Positions 1-8,795 are shown, numbered from the stretch's first letter. The stretch is 64,000 nucleotides of DNA from Bradyrhizobium sp. U87765 SZCCT0048 (GCF_018131225.1 NZ_JAFCMM010000001.1:620001-684000), one strand, 5' to 3'. Made by a program: numbers and translations. The notes: a model not told the origin generated them from the sequence alone.

Positions 1-314
1 CGTCGTTAGCGACGGTGTCGGCTCGGCGCCGCAGACCCGGAGATGGCCGCCCCGTTGTCGGCCGCTCAGTCATCGCGCTCGGCGAAGCAGCAGTGCCTAT
101 CTTCATCTGCCGTGGCGCCCCATCAGAGGGAGCCCCGGCGGCGCCGATACCGAACGCAGCGACACGACACGCTCAGTAAACGCGTCGCGGGCGGTGTCCC
201 GGCGGGGCACACGCCCTGCGGCATCGGCCTGCCCACCCAAGGCAACCGCCATAAGGCATCGTACGGGCAAGACGACACCCGTTTGGACCACTTCACAATT
301 TCTGCAATAGAGCC
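1..314. other. Left-edge intergenic DNA, no gene recognised
   Basis: Short frames exist on both strands, but none has a recognisable domain, a good ribosome-binding site or convincing codon use. The gene downstream on the minus strand ends at 315. Nothing else is supported here. Confidence 0.5.
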
Positions 315-887
315 CTATTGCTTGCGGACCAGCGGGATTTGAAGATTGGTCGGCCGGTTTTCATCAGTGTCGAAACCACGACCATCAACATTTCTGGCGC
401 CCCAAAACAGCATGCCATAGTTTAAATAAACCAGGTCGTATTCCATAAAGTGAGTCCCTTCCGTCAGGCCGAACGGCGCGAAGCTCTTCTCAAACACGCT
501 TTGGGCCTGACCGACGACCCATTTCGCACGGCCCTGCGCGGCGATCTTGTTCAGGAGATCTGCGAACGGAGGCAAAAGTGGCGTGACATCGTAGGCTTCA
601 TCAGCCACGAAATCGACCTTGTGCGCCCCAACGGCGACGGGGTGATCGCCGCGCCAGAACATGTGTCCCCGGATATAGATTTCTGCCAAGGGCACTTTGC
701 CATAGGGATCGACCGTGTTCACAATTGTAAGTTCAAAACGGTCGTCCGGCAAAGCAACGAAATCGCGCGTCAGATAGAAGGGCTTCAACGATCCGTCGGG
801 GTTCTTCGAGGCAGATGGACGCACCTCCGGCGCGATACTCACCCATTGCCCGAGGAGGGCTGTCTTCATTTGATCGAGGGTCATCAT
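315..887 (-). CDS. APCDD1-domain-like protein, 190 aa
   Basis: The start chosen is the ATG-ATG pair at 887, preceded by a purine-rich AAAGGAAAG; the frame stays open further upstream but that part overlaps a decayed gene and looks non-coding. Near the N-terminus the protein reads G13-Q-W-V-S, E21-V-R-P and F37-Y-L-T-R-D-F, followed by VDPYGKVPLAEIYIRG. This order (G-W-V-S, EVRP, FLTR, a DP motif, then a basic RG strand) resembles the APCDDC domain of animal APCDD1, a membrane Wnt antagonist. The Cys that precedes EVRP in the animal proteins is Pro here. There is no signal peptide or membrane segment, so it is probably cytosolic. The function is unknown and the family assignment is by eye; it could be another beta-barrel family. 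Confidence 0.6.
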   Translation of the reverse strand: MMTLDQMKTALLGQWVSIAPEVRPSASKNPDGSLKPFYLTRDFVALPDDRFELTIVNTVDPYGKVPLAEIYIRGHMFWRGDHPVAVGAHKVDFVADEAYDVTPLLPPFADLLNKIAAQGRAKWVVGQAQSVFEKSFAPFGLTEGTHFMEYDLVYLNYGMLFWGARNVDGRGFDTDENRPTNLQIPLVRKQ

Positions 888-1027
888 TGGTCTTTCCTTT
901 CCAATAGACGGCAGGGATGGCCTGAACGAATGCGAACGCGCCGGCAAAACCTGGATCAGTGCAGAGAGTCGTCGATAGTACTCACGGCCATCCACCCTCG
1001 ACGCGAATTGGCAGGGCTCAGCGGCCC

Positions 1028-1392
1028 TCAAAGCCCAGGACCGGTCGTGGCGCGTTCTGCGAAGTCGCGTGCGCCCTGATCCACCTGGTCGTCGGCCACA
1101 CCCCTGTTGACGACGCCGCGCTGCATCATGGTCGCCGCCGAGACCTGCTCCGAGGTGATCGGCGAGCCGCATTGTGGGCAGTAGATGCGCCTCACTGCGA
1201 GACCGTTGGTACAATATCGGCAAAATGGGCGGTCTCGCCTTCCACCTCAATCGACGGACGAGGCACATACATCGCCGTCGAGAACGCGCTTCCCGACCGG
1301 GGACGACGCCGGTCGCAGTGGCACAGGCCGGTACCAACGGGCCCCGACTTGATCGTGTAGCGGACGGCGCCAGACATGCACCCTCCGGTCAT
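1028..1392 (-). pseudogene. GFA-family (glutathione-dependent formaldehyde-activating-like) gene, frameshifted
   Basis: From ATG 1392 the minus strand reads MTGGCMSGAVRYTIKSGPVG and then GLCHCDRRRPRSGSAF, the zinc-binding start of the GFA/CENP-V fold, where families normally have CHCxxC; the third Cys is Arg here. The frame stops at 1192. A different minus frame then supplies the expected continuation, IYCPQCGSPITSEQVS, ending at 1028. One frameshift near 1195-1210, the lost zinc ligand and a short C-terminus all indicate a dead gene. It lies just upstream of the APCDD1-like gene on the same strand. Confidence 0.7.
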
Positions 1393-1665
1393 GTGACCAG
1401 GCCTCGGAGACTTTATGGTCGCTTCTGAGGTCACATGTCCCTCGGTGCGTGTCCGGCGCGTGAATCCCGAAGCTCACCCCGGGTTTTTTGCAACCTACTC
1501 ACACCAGGGATTCCGCTCTGGTATTGGACCATCCACTTTGGGACGATCCGACAGTGTTCATCGCGTCGTCCGCGCAAGACCTGCACCGGCTCGCCGATAT
1601 GGACGGGGGGGATTTTGACCGGGCTTGTGCGGCCCGGATGTTCAGGTTTGTTCAGGGTTGAAACG

Positions 1666-2619
1666 CTACTCAGCGCGCCGCCGGCGCCATTGAGCCGGAC
1701 TGACGCCCTCCAGCCTGAGAAAATGCCGCCCGAGATGACTCTGGTCGACGAAACCGCACATGACGGCAATCTCTGCAAGGCTTTCCACGGACTGGGCCAT
1801 CAATGATTTTGCCCGCTCGATCCGCCTTCTCGTAATCCATTGGTGAGGCGTCATACCGAGAGTCGCGCGAAACGCCCGCGCAAAATAGCTCGCCGAGATA
1901 CCACACTCCCGGCTGAGCTCGGAAATCGAAGGATCGTCGGCTAGCTTTGCCTCGATGAAATCGCAGGCACGACGGGCTTGCCACGGCGCCAGTCCACCCG
2001 TTGCGCGGGCCCCTCTTTGGAAGTTGCCGTACGTATAGATGACGTGATCATGCACAGCTAAAGCAATGTACTCCATAAATGCTGTGGTGACCTGAACCTC
2101 GTTGAGAATAGCCGGACCTATTGTGAGAGCGAGGTGATAAAGCACGATGTCGTCCTACCCGAGACAGGCAGCTTGAAGACCACCGATCCGAGGCAGACCT
2201 TTTTCATATGCCATGAAGTCGATCGTGGTCTGCGGCAGATGAATACGAATGCTGTCATGGACTGTGCCAAGACTGACTTCGTTTCTGGATGTCAAGTCGA
2301 ACAGATAAGCCTTGCCCGGCTCTTGGACGACGGATTGCTGCCTGCCATCGATGGACACAATCGGATAGCGCGCGGGTATGAAGGGGATGTTGAAGACGAA
2401 GGCCTCCTCGCGAGGAGAGGGTATGGACAGGCCCGACTTTGGCTCCCGGCTCTTGAAATGCGAAAATGACATTTCCGCCGTGCCGCCAATGCGTGCGGCG
2501 ATCGTTGGAGGCGGCGGTATCCTGTATCCCTTGGCTAATGCGGCGGAAACCCGTTCAGCCAGCATGCGCATCTCCTGAGGGTAAAATCTCCTTCCGGACC
2601 GCTCGCCTATTCTGGTCAC
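1666..2619 (-). pseudogene. AraC-family transcriptional regulator interrupted by in-frame TAG
   Basis: One minus-strand frame from 2619 to 1666 encodes an AraC-type regulator, broken by a single in-frame TAG at 2157-2155. The upstream half (about 154 codons) resembles the sensing domain of the AraC-binding-like family. The downstream half carries both helix-turn-helix units: ISELSRECGISASYFARAF and LAEIAVMCGFVDQSHLGRHF, ending close to SPAQWRRRR. No frameshift is needed to join the halves, so the lesion is a nonsense mutation or a sequencing error. A separately translated C-terminal DNA-binding fragment is possible. Its target is unknown; the next gene downstream on this strand is the decayed GFA gene. 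Confidence 0.75.
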
Positions 2620-2839
2620 GCCATGCAGCCAAAATGCAAGACTTCACCACACCGTAGACGATGTCGGCTCGATGATACCAACCTGTGCGCCCTCCTACCA
2701 GATCCCATGGCGTCACGAGCTAACTCTGACAAACGAAAGCATCCGCACCCGCAACGGGGGTCGGGGTATCCTCCAATGGCACCTCAAACGCCCTTCCCTG
2801 CCGCCAGCGCTGCATTTTTTGTCTCTGCTGAGGTAGGTC

Positions 2840-3031
2840 ATGTCGAAAGAAAGCGAACCAAGCTACCTGACGCACGCGACCGGTGCGCCCGTCGGTGACA
2901 ATCTGAACATTCTCTCCGCAGGCCGGCGCGGCCCGGCGCTCCTGCAGGATATCTGGCTGATCGAGAAGCTCGTGCATTTCGACCACGAAGTCGTTCCTGA
3001 CGGCGAACGCGGGGCCGCCGACGCCGCACGT
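2840..3031 (+). pseudogene. Truncated catalase N-terminus
   Basis: After a GAGG ribosome-binding site the frame from ATG 2840 gives [37 protein letters not shown] and then EVVP, the conserved N-terminal segment of monofunctional haem catalases (threading arm and the start of the barrel). The catalytic His/Asn and haem-binding parts are absent. After about residue 52 the similarity ends and the frame runs on, without a stop, into a MarR-type regulator. The fragment cannot be an active catalase. Its start and ribosome-binding site may still drive translation of the fused regulator. Confidence 0.75.
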
Positions 3032-3049
3032 GACATCCGTGGCTTCGCG

Positions 3050-3511
3050 ATGTTGCCGGTGAATCAGACTCTCGAAATTGATCAATGCAACTGCTTCGCC
3101 ATGAGGAAGGCGAACCGGCAGATCTCTCGCTTCTACGACGCGCATCTTGAGCCGGTGGGGCTGCGTATCACGCAATTCCTCACCCTGGCGGCTCTCAACG
3201 AGGTGAGGAGCGCCGCCATCAATCCCCTTGCCGAACGGCTCGACATCGAACGGACGGCGATGGGCAAGATGGTCGGCTTTCTGGAACGGGACGGCCTGGT
3301 CAGAATCCGGCCCTCCCCCACCGATGGCCGTAGCCGCCTTATCGAACTCGCCGAAGCAGGCCGCCGTCTACACGCCGACGCGGCCCCTCTTTGGCATGAG
3401 GCCCAACGACAATTCCAGCAGTTGAACGGCGCGGACAATGTCGCCGCTCTGCGAAAAGCCTCGAGCGGCATGGCTGTCGGCGAAACGAAGGCGAGCATAT
3501 CCGATGATTGA
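3050..3511 (+). CDS. MarR-family transcriptional regulator (frame open from catalase fragment at 2840)
   Basis: A MarR-type protein of 153 aa if ATG 3050 is used, which matches the usual family length. The winged helix is visible as [20 protein letters not shown] followed by [16 protein letters not shown], the typical DxR wing. The same frame is open back to 2840, so a 223-aa protein with a catalase N-terminal extension would be made if the catalase start is used; no strong ribosome-binding site precedes 3050. Partners are unknown. It is followed by 170 bases without a gene and the end of the convergent amine oxidase gene. Confidence 0.75.
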   Translation: MLPVNQTLEIDQCNCFAMRKANRQISRFYDAHLEPVGLRITQFLTLAALNEVRSAAINPLAERLDIERTAMGKMVGFLERDGLVRIRPSPTDGRSRLIELAEAGRRLHADAAPLWHEAQRQFQQLNGADNVAALRKASSGMAVGETKASISDD

Positions 3512-3681
3512 GCCGGCAGATTGACTGTCGCAATGGCCCCCATTTGAGGCCTTCGGCAGATCCCGGGTATCGGAGCCCCATCTCCGATCAACGTGGGCTC
3601 TCGACCGCTTTGGCCTCCCTTGCGCGACGAGGCCTGCAGGCTCCGGCCTCGCAGATGCGAGCCATTCCACGTGACGATCGC

Positions 3682-5160
3682 TCACAGACGTCGAGCAACC
3701 TCCTGGGCGCTATTCTCGCCGGACCGGATGGCCCCCTCGATATAGCCAGAGAAAGCCTCGGCGGTCTCCGTCCCCGCCCAGTGGAGGCGGCCGACCGGCT
3801 CCCGCAGCGCCGGACCGAATGCGCTGAGCACCCCAGGCCCCGGCGCCGAGCTATAGCCCCCGCGCTGCCATGTCGTCGCGGCCCAGACTTCCTCGATGTA
3901 GTCGATGGGCTTCAAGGCCTCGTCGCCAAGATAGGCGGCGACATCCTTGAGGACCTGATCACGTCGGGCCTGCGGCGACCGTTCCGCCCAGCGCCGGGCG
4001 CTCTTCCCTGTAAAAAGACCGACCAGACCGCCCGTCGCGCCTCGCACGGGTGAGTGATCGAACCATGGCCCGAACTCCGTGCTGTCGGAGAGCACCATGC
4101 CTGTCAGGCCCTGCGTGCGCCAGAACGGCCGGGCATAAGCGATGTGCGCCTTGATCACGCAGCCCATTGGCATGCGCTGCATGAGTCCGTCCCGCAACGC
4201 CGGCAAGGCCGGCCGATACGCGATCCGCGCCGCGAGCGAAGGCGGCGCGGTGACGATGACATATTTTCCGCGCCATTTGCGCCGGCCTGCCCAGACAGAG
4301 ACACCGGTCTCGTCCTGGGCGATCGCGGTCACGGGCGCCTCCAGAACCACCGCAGGATCGAGCTCCCTCGCCATCCTGGCCGCGAGCTGCCAGACCCCGC
4401 CCTCCAGCATTGCATCCTGCGCGCCGCCCCGCGTGGAAACCATCTCGTTGAATCCACCCGCGGAAGACGCCATGGCCAGCATAGCAAGAAGCGAGACCTC
4501 GCCTGCTTCGGCGCAGGCCAGGGTGCGGATGAGGAGCCGCATCGCCGACCGCACGGCGGACGACCGCGCATTGGCGAGAATCCAGGTCTCCATGGTCTGC
4601 GCGTCGATCGCTTCGACGCCGGGCGCCTCCCAGGGACGCAGGACCGGAACCTGGCGGGCAAGCGCCTCGAACTTGCCGATCACCAGGGCGAACTCGGCCA
4701 GGGCCATCGGGCCGAGGGCTGGCGTCTCGCCCTCGTAGGTCGCGCGATGTCCGGCGAGGTCGACGATATTATTTCCCGAGGTGAATTGAGGATAGACGGC
4801 GACCCCGTATTCCCTGGCGAGCGCCAGCAGCCTGTCCTGCGCCGGGCCGACCCACTGGCCGCCGAGGTCGACGGTTTCGCCGGCGATGCTTCCGGGCTTG
4901 GTGCGCCCGCCCACGCGGTCATCCGCCTCCAGCACCACGACGCTGTGGCCGGCGGCACGAAGCGCCCGCGCCGCGGTCAGGCCCGCAAACCCCGCCCCGA
5001 CGACCACGACGTCCACCGAGGCGACGGAAGCAGAATCACCGCCCGGCGCTTCCGCATGCGCAGCCCCCCGCATGGCACTCAACCCCACAGCCCCCACCCC
5101 AATACCTATTGCGCTCCTGCGGGACATCTGTGCTGCCTCGCGGCCTGTTGGATCGCTCAT
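3682..5160 (-). CDS. Flavin monoamine oxidase family protein, Tat-exported
   Basis: 492 aa. A twin-arginine signal is present (MSRRSAIGIGVGAVGLSA, then an AHA cleavage region near residue 37), so the enzyme is probably exported folded with its FAD. The FAD dinucleotide fold starts at about residue 49 with VVVVGAGFAGLTAARAL and VVLEADDRVGGRTK, the classic amine-oxidase GxGxxG and GGR motifs. The C-terminus has LHWAGTETAEAFSGYIEGAI, the second FAD contact of the MAO/LSD1 family. It probably oxidises a primary or polyamine to aldehyde, ammonia and peroxide; the substrate cannot be told. It is divergent from a TetR gene 140 bases away, which probably represses it. Confidence 0.88.
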   Translation of the reverse strand: MSDPTGREAAQMSRRSAIGIGVGAVGLSAMRGAAHAEAPGGDSASVASVDVVVVGAGFAGLTAARALRAAGHSVVVLEADDRVGGRTKPGSIAGETVDLGGQWVGPAQDRLLALAREYGVAVYPQFTSGNNIVDLAGHRATYEGETPALGPMALAEFALVIGKFEALARQVPVLRPWEAPGVEAIDAQTMETWILANARSSAVRSAMRLLIRTLACAEAGEVSLLAMLAMASSAGGFNEMVSTRGGAQDAMLEGGVWQLAARMARELDPAVVLEAPVTAIAQDETGVSVWAGRRKWRGKYVIVTAPPSLAARIAYRPALPALRDGLMQRMPMGCVIKAHIAYARPFWRTQGLTGMVLSDSTEFGPWFDHSPVRGATGGLVGLFTGKSARRWAERSPQARRDQVLKDVAAYLGDEALKPIDYIEEVWAATTWQRGGYSSAPGPGVLSAFGPALREPVGRLHWAGTETAEAFSGYIEGAIRSGENSAQEVARRL

Positions 5161-5238
5161 CTGTCTGCCTCGCTTCGACTGGACCCGAGAGATTCGAGCC
5201 GCTAATCACTACAAACGGGTACTTGTACGCAAATCGAT

Positions 5239-5256
5239 ATGCGTACGCGTACGCAT
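5239..5256. promoter_or_regulatory. 18-bp perfect palindrome, probable TetR operator
   Basis: ATGCGTACGCGTACGCAT is a perfect palindrome between the divergent amine oxidase and TetR genes. A related GTACTTGTACGC half-site precedes it at about 5219. Position and symmetry fit an autoregulated TetR operator controlling both genes. Confidence 0.7.
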
Positions 5257-5300
5257 CGTCAAGTGGCCTCCCAGGAGGTTGTGCGCGTCCGGAGGATTCG

Positions 5301-5900
5301 ATGAGCGGACCAGATCACGGGGTGGGCCTGAGGGAACGCCGTCGAAAGGAGGGGCAAGCCCGGATCCTGGAGGCGGCGCGGCAGCTTTTTGAAACCGATG
5401 GCGTGGCCGGACTCAGCATCCGGCTGATCGCCAAGCGCGCCGGCATGCCGGCCATGACCCTCTACCGCTATTTTCCCCACAAGACGGCGATTGTTCGCGC
5501 CCTCTGGTCGGAGGCCTTCGCACCTTTGTTTGTCGAGCTGGACGCAGCGGAGGCCGCAGAGACGGAGCCAAGGGCGCGCCTGCGCAGGGTCGCCCAGACC
5601 TTCGTCGACTACTGGCTGAGATTTCCCGCCCGCTACAAGGTCGTCTTCCTGATCGAGGACCGCCGGGAGTCAGAGGAAGACCGCTGGTTCATCGAAGAAA
5701 CCGACGTCGTGCCCGAACTCCGACGGTTTTCCCGCCTGTTGGCCGCGCTCCAAGACGACACGGCCGCGGACCCCGCCGCGGACGGTGAAGCCCTGTTCTG
5801 CGCGCTCATCGGCGTCACCCACCTGCTCGTCGGGATGCCGGAATATCGCTGGGCAAGCAGCCAGACCTATATCGACCGTATCCTGCGCGGATTTTGCTGA
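5301..5900 (+). CDS. TetR-family transcriptional regulator
   Basis: 199 aa. The start at 5301 is chosen because GGAGG lies 5 bases upstream and the alternative upstream starts run across the palindromic operator. The N-terminal helix-turn-helix is clear: ARILEAARQLFETDGVAGLS, then IAKRAGMPAMTLYRYFPHKT. The C-terminal ligand domain (residues about 65-199) is not diagnostic. Probably a repressor of the divergent amine oxidase gene and of itself; the ligand may be the amine or its aldehyde (inference). Confidence 0.88.
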   Translation: MSGPDHGVGLRERRRKEGQARILEAARQLFETDGVAGLSIRLIAKRAGMPAMTLYRYFPHKTAIVRALWSEAFAPLFVELDAAEAAETEPRARLRRVAQTFVDYWLRFPARYKVVFLIEDRRESEEDRWFIEETDVVPELRRFSRLLAALQDDTAADPAADGEALFCALIGVTHLLVGMPEYRWASSQTYIDRILRGFC

Positions 5901-5915
5901 GCGAACGGGAGCCTG

Positions 5916-6204
5916 ATGCTCCTTCAAACTCCCGAAGATCTGCTCTTCCGCAAGCTTGATGTATGACGGAAACCCGTCGTCTCCCAACGGCCGCGCCATG
6001 CTCCCAGCGGCGCGCAGGTGCGCCGACATGTCGGTCCCAGCATCGGCTTCGATCGCAAGCAGTTCTGCAAAGCGCGGGATGTGTTCGTGGATCGGTGCCT
6101 GCGCCATGCCCCTGTCGTCCCTGCCCGCCAGGCGCGCTCGCACGCTCGCCCCCATACCATGACGCCAACGTCGCCAGGGGCTCAAAGCCGACCTGCGAGC
6201 CCAA
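5916..6204 (-). pseudogene. Possible remnant of an unidentified enzyme gene
   Basis: Two minus-strand frames contain protein-like segments, GSQVGFEPLATLASWYGG (about 6150-6204) and, in a shifted frame, HEHIPRFAELLAIEADAGTD and ARPLGDDGFPSYIKLAEE (about 5916-6104). Neither has a complete reading frame. The residue composition looks like genuine coding DNA with a frameshift, but I do not recognise the family. The 390 bases between the two TetR genes otherwise hold only the operator-like sequence near 6203-6223. Confidence 0.3.
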
Positions 6205-6223
6205 TCAATTGATTACTCAATCA
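6203..6223. promoter_or_regulatory. Inverted repeats upstream of TetR gene, shared motif ATTGATTACTCA
   Basis: AATCAATTGATT (6203-6214) is a perfect 12-bp palindrome overlapping TGATT-N4-AATCA (6210-6223). The 12 bases ATTGATTACTCA at 6208-6219 recur, inverted, at 11721-11732 in the thiolase/MFS divergent promoter. Probably the binding site of the TetR protein encoded at 6291. Confidence 0.6.
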
Positions 6224-6290
6224 GAATTTGCAGTTTCACCACCAAGCTGCGATGACATGACGTACGGGAATCATGTGAAGGTGTCCGGCC

Positions 6291-6920
6291 ATGGCCAGGG
6301 TCAAAGGCGTCTCGAAGAACCCCGAGCAGGCGCGCCAGAAGATCATCGACTCGGCCCTCAAGGCGTTCGGCAAGCACGGCTACAGCTCCGCGTCGACCGA
6401 GCAGATCGCTGAGCGCGCCGGCTATAGCCAGGCCACCATCTTCTTTCACTTCAAGACCAAGGCAGGCCTTCTCAAGGCGTGCCTCGAGGAAGCCCGCACC
6501 AGGGCCTGGGGCTCCCTGCCCGACACCGCCCACCTCGGCGTGCTCGATCTCGTCAAGCGACTGGACGACCGTTTCGAGGATCCGGTGATCGCCGCCTTCT
6601 TCTCGAAGCTGATGATCGAGAACCGCACGAGCAGCACATTCCGGCCGATTTACGCCTCCTATCACGCCCATATCCGCAACATGATCCGCGACGAAATCGT
6701 GCGTGAAACCGCGGCCTCTGCCAAGGACGCGTTGCAGGCCGCCGGGTCGATCCTGTGCATGCTGATGGGCGTGCACGGGTCCTACACCATCGAGTCCGAG
6801 CTGTTCAGCCGCACCGACTACAGCGCGATGCTCCTCAAGAACGCGCAGCTCATCATCGACGATCTGCGCCAGCGCGCGCCAAAGGGTGCGGCGGCCCGCA
6901 CGGCCGCCACACCCCGGTGA
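6291..6920 (+). CDS. TetR-family transcriptional regulator of the adjacent catabolic cluster
   Basis: 209 aa. The helix-turn-helix is at residues about 15-60 (ARQKIIDSALKAFGKHGYSS, then IAERAGYSQATIFFHFKTKA), and the all-helical C-terminus is typical of TetR. The start is ATG 6291, with only a weak upstream purine run. It converges on the cyclase gene that ends the minus-strand operon. The motif in its own promoter also occurs between the thiolase and MFS genes, so it probably controls that operon and the transporter; an acyl-CoA or aromatic intermediate is a likely inducer (inference). Confidence 0.87.
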   Translation: MARVKGVSKNPEQARQKIIDSALKAFGKHGYSSASTEQIAERAGYSQATIFFHFKTKAGLLKACLEEARTRAWGSLPDTAHLGVLDLVKRLDDRFEDPVIAAFFSKLMIENRTSSTFRPIYASYHAHIRNMIRDEIVRETAASAKDALQAAGSILCMLMGVHGSYTIESELFSRTDYSAMLLKNAQLIIDDLRQRAPKGAAARTAATPR

Positions 6921-6942
6921 TCACACCTCGTCTTCCACAGCG

Positions 6943-7755
6943 CTATCCAACACCGTCCGGAACGAACGCGACGACACGCGCCGGCGCGGCGCTGCAGTTC
7001 GCCAGCTTGATCGGAAAGAAGCCGACGTCGAATCCGGTCGGCGGCAGCGCCTTCAGGTTGGTAAGCTGCTGAACGATGAAGGCCTCCCGCTGCGTGATCG
7101 CCTTGTGGCCATCCCAGAGATCCTCCTTCACCCCCGTGGCCCGGAAGCGCGACGCCATGACCGGGAAAGGCAGATCCCAGCCGACCGCATCGGTCCCCAG
7201 GATGGTCGCACCGAGCGACGTCAGATGCAGCGTGCTTTCCCGCGACATGCCCGGCTGATTGAAATATTCGGGATCCGTGATGCCGTAGCGCTCCTGCCCT
7301 GTCCGGATCAGGACCGCATCGCCCGGAGCGATGGGCCGACCGACCGCCGCGATCGCTCGATCGAGCATCTCGATCGTGATCGGTTCTCCGCCTTTGGCGA
7401 AGGCCCGCACATCAAGCACCATGCCCGGCCGAAACAACTCGCCGAGATCGATATCGGTAATCGTTCGCGCCGGCGCACCGCCGCTTCGCGATCCGCTGTG
7501 CAACGGCGCATCGACATGCGTGCCGCAATGGGACGACATGTCGGTGAGCCGCTCCGCGCCCCACCCCTCGCCGTCGGGCAGATCCTCGTGCCGACACCCA
7601 AGGCCGGCGCAGAACTGGTTCTTTCCTCCGAGCTCTGCCGGATGGAGATACTCGATCGACGGCGCGATGACGCCCTTGATATCGGGGGGAAAGAACGATG
7701 GCAGCCTCTCGCGGTTGGCCGGATCGAGGGTGGCGGTCAAATCGACAAGGCGCAC
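6943..7755 (-). CDS. Cyclase family protein (kynurenine-formamidase-like metal hydrolase)
   Basis: 270 aa from a GTG start at 7755, chosen because AGGAG lies 7 bases upstream. The family signature HCGTHVDAP is at about residues 76-84, the metal-binding HxGTHxDxP motif of the putative cyclase/arylformamidase family. LIRTGQ and GTDAVGWDLP further on also fit. Members hydrolyse N-formylkynurenine, isatin or open cyclic polyketide and lactam rings. It is the last gene of the run thiolase - ligase - FAH hydrolase - cyclase, which suggests hydrolytic opening of a ring or amide; kynurenine genes are absent, so a tryptophan role is not supported. Confidence 0.85.
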   Translation of the reverse strand: MRLVDLTATLDPANRERLPSFFPPDIKGVIAPSIEYLHPAELGGKNQFCAGLGCRHEDLPDGEGWGAERLTDMSSHCGTHVDAPLHSGSRSGGAPARTITDIDLGELFRPGMVLDVRAFAKGGEPITIEMLDRAIAAVGRPIAPGDAVLIRTGQERYGITDPEYFNQPGMSRESTLHLTSLGATILGTDAVGWDLPFPVMASRFRATGVKEDLWDGHKAITQREAFIVQQLTNLKALPPTGFDVGFFPIKLANCSAAPARVVAFVPDGVG

Positions 7756-7823
7756 AATGCGTCTCCTGATATCGTCTGAGGGAATTGGTCGGGATCGAAT
7801 GTCTTAGAGGCCGGATCCCTGCT

Positions 7824-8795
7824 TCAGTCCTGAATCCGGTTGCGAAGCGTTCCGATGCCGTCCGCCCGCAGTTCGACGGTTTGTCCGCGCGCCAGTTGGC
7901 GATGCTGCTCGACGGCAGACCCGCCAAGACACGTGCCGGTGCCGATCACCTCACCCGGCACCAGCGGCGAGACCCGGCTGAGCTGACTCAACGCTTCGGG
8001 AAAGCTGTGCTGCATGTTGCGTGTCGAGCCACTCGACCAGCGCTCGCCATCGATCCAGGCGCTCAGCGCGATGTCGTGCGGATCGCCGATCTCGTCAGCG
8101 GTCACGATGCATGGACCGAGACTGGTCGCAAAGTCCTTGCCCATGCAGGGGCCGACGCCGCCCCGCGAGGTATCCACCTGGATATCGCGAGCCGACCAGT
8201 CGTTCATGAGCGTGTAGCCGAACACGCAGGCCTTCGCCTGCTGCAGATCGATATTCGACGCGGCGCGGCCAACGACAACAGCCATTTCAAGCTCATAATC
8301 GAGCACCTCGGAATCTGCCGGCCAGCCGACGACGGCGTCCGGACCAATCACCGCATGATGGTTGCCGTTGTAGTAGAGCACGCGCCGGGAAATGATTTCG
8401 GGCAGGCCAGGATCGTTGTGGAGTGCTGCAGCCACGGCCGCGTCGGGATCCGGATGACGACGAAACGCGAGCCGCATCATCGCCCGGCGCGCCGGCTCGA
8501 GATGCTCGATGAACATGCCGGAATCGCGCAGCCGCGCCGGTACCGGCAGAGGCGCGAGCAGCCGGGCGCCGTCGAGCCTGACGACGGCTTCCTCAGCGAC
8601 GTCCTGGAGAAGCGCCCTTGCGGCATCGAGCCCCGCGTCCCCGGCTTCGATCAGGGCCTGCATGGTGCGCAATTGGGGCCGCGCGGCGCCGGTGCTGATC
8701 TCATCGGCGCGGCTGAGATCCAGCAGCAGCCCTTCGCCGAACTCCGCGCAAACCGCGTGTTCCCCCGACGTTCGAACGATCGTGTACAGTCGCAT
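7824..8795 (-). CDS. Fumarylacetoacetate hydrolase (FAH) family protein
   Basis: 323 aa. The C-terminal FAH fold carries DYELEMAVVVGRAASNID, GYTLMNDWSARDIQ and GKDFATSLGPCIVTADE, which contain the acidic metal ligands and the S-x-KDF pattern of the family. The family hydrolyses C-C bonds of diketo acids or decarboxylates/isomerises oxo-acids in aromatic meta-cleavage pathways. It lies 68 bases upstream of the cyclase gene and 53 bases downstream of the ligase gene on the same strand, so it is probably cotranscribed. The substrate cannot be predicted. Confidence 0.88.
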   Translation of the reverse strand: MRLYTIVRTSGEHAVCAEFGEGLLLDLSRADEISTGAARPQLRTMQALIEAGDAGLDAARALLQDVAEEAVVRLDGARLLAPLPVPARLRDSGMFIEHLEPARRAMMRLAFRRHPDPDAAVAAALHNDPGLPEIISRRVLYYNGNHHAVIGPDAVVGWPADSEVLDYELEMAVVVGRAASNIDLQQAKACVFGYTLMNDWSARDIQVDTSRGGVGPCMGKDFATSLGPCIVTADEIGDPHDIALSAWIDGERWSSGSTRNMQHSFPEALSQLSRVSPLVPGEVIGTGTCLGGSAVEQHRQLARGQTVELRADGIGTLRNRIQD

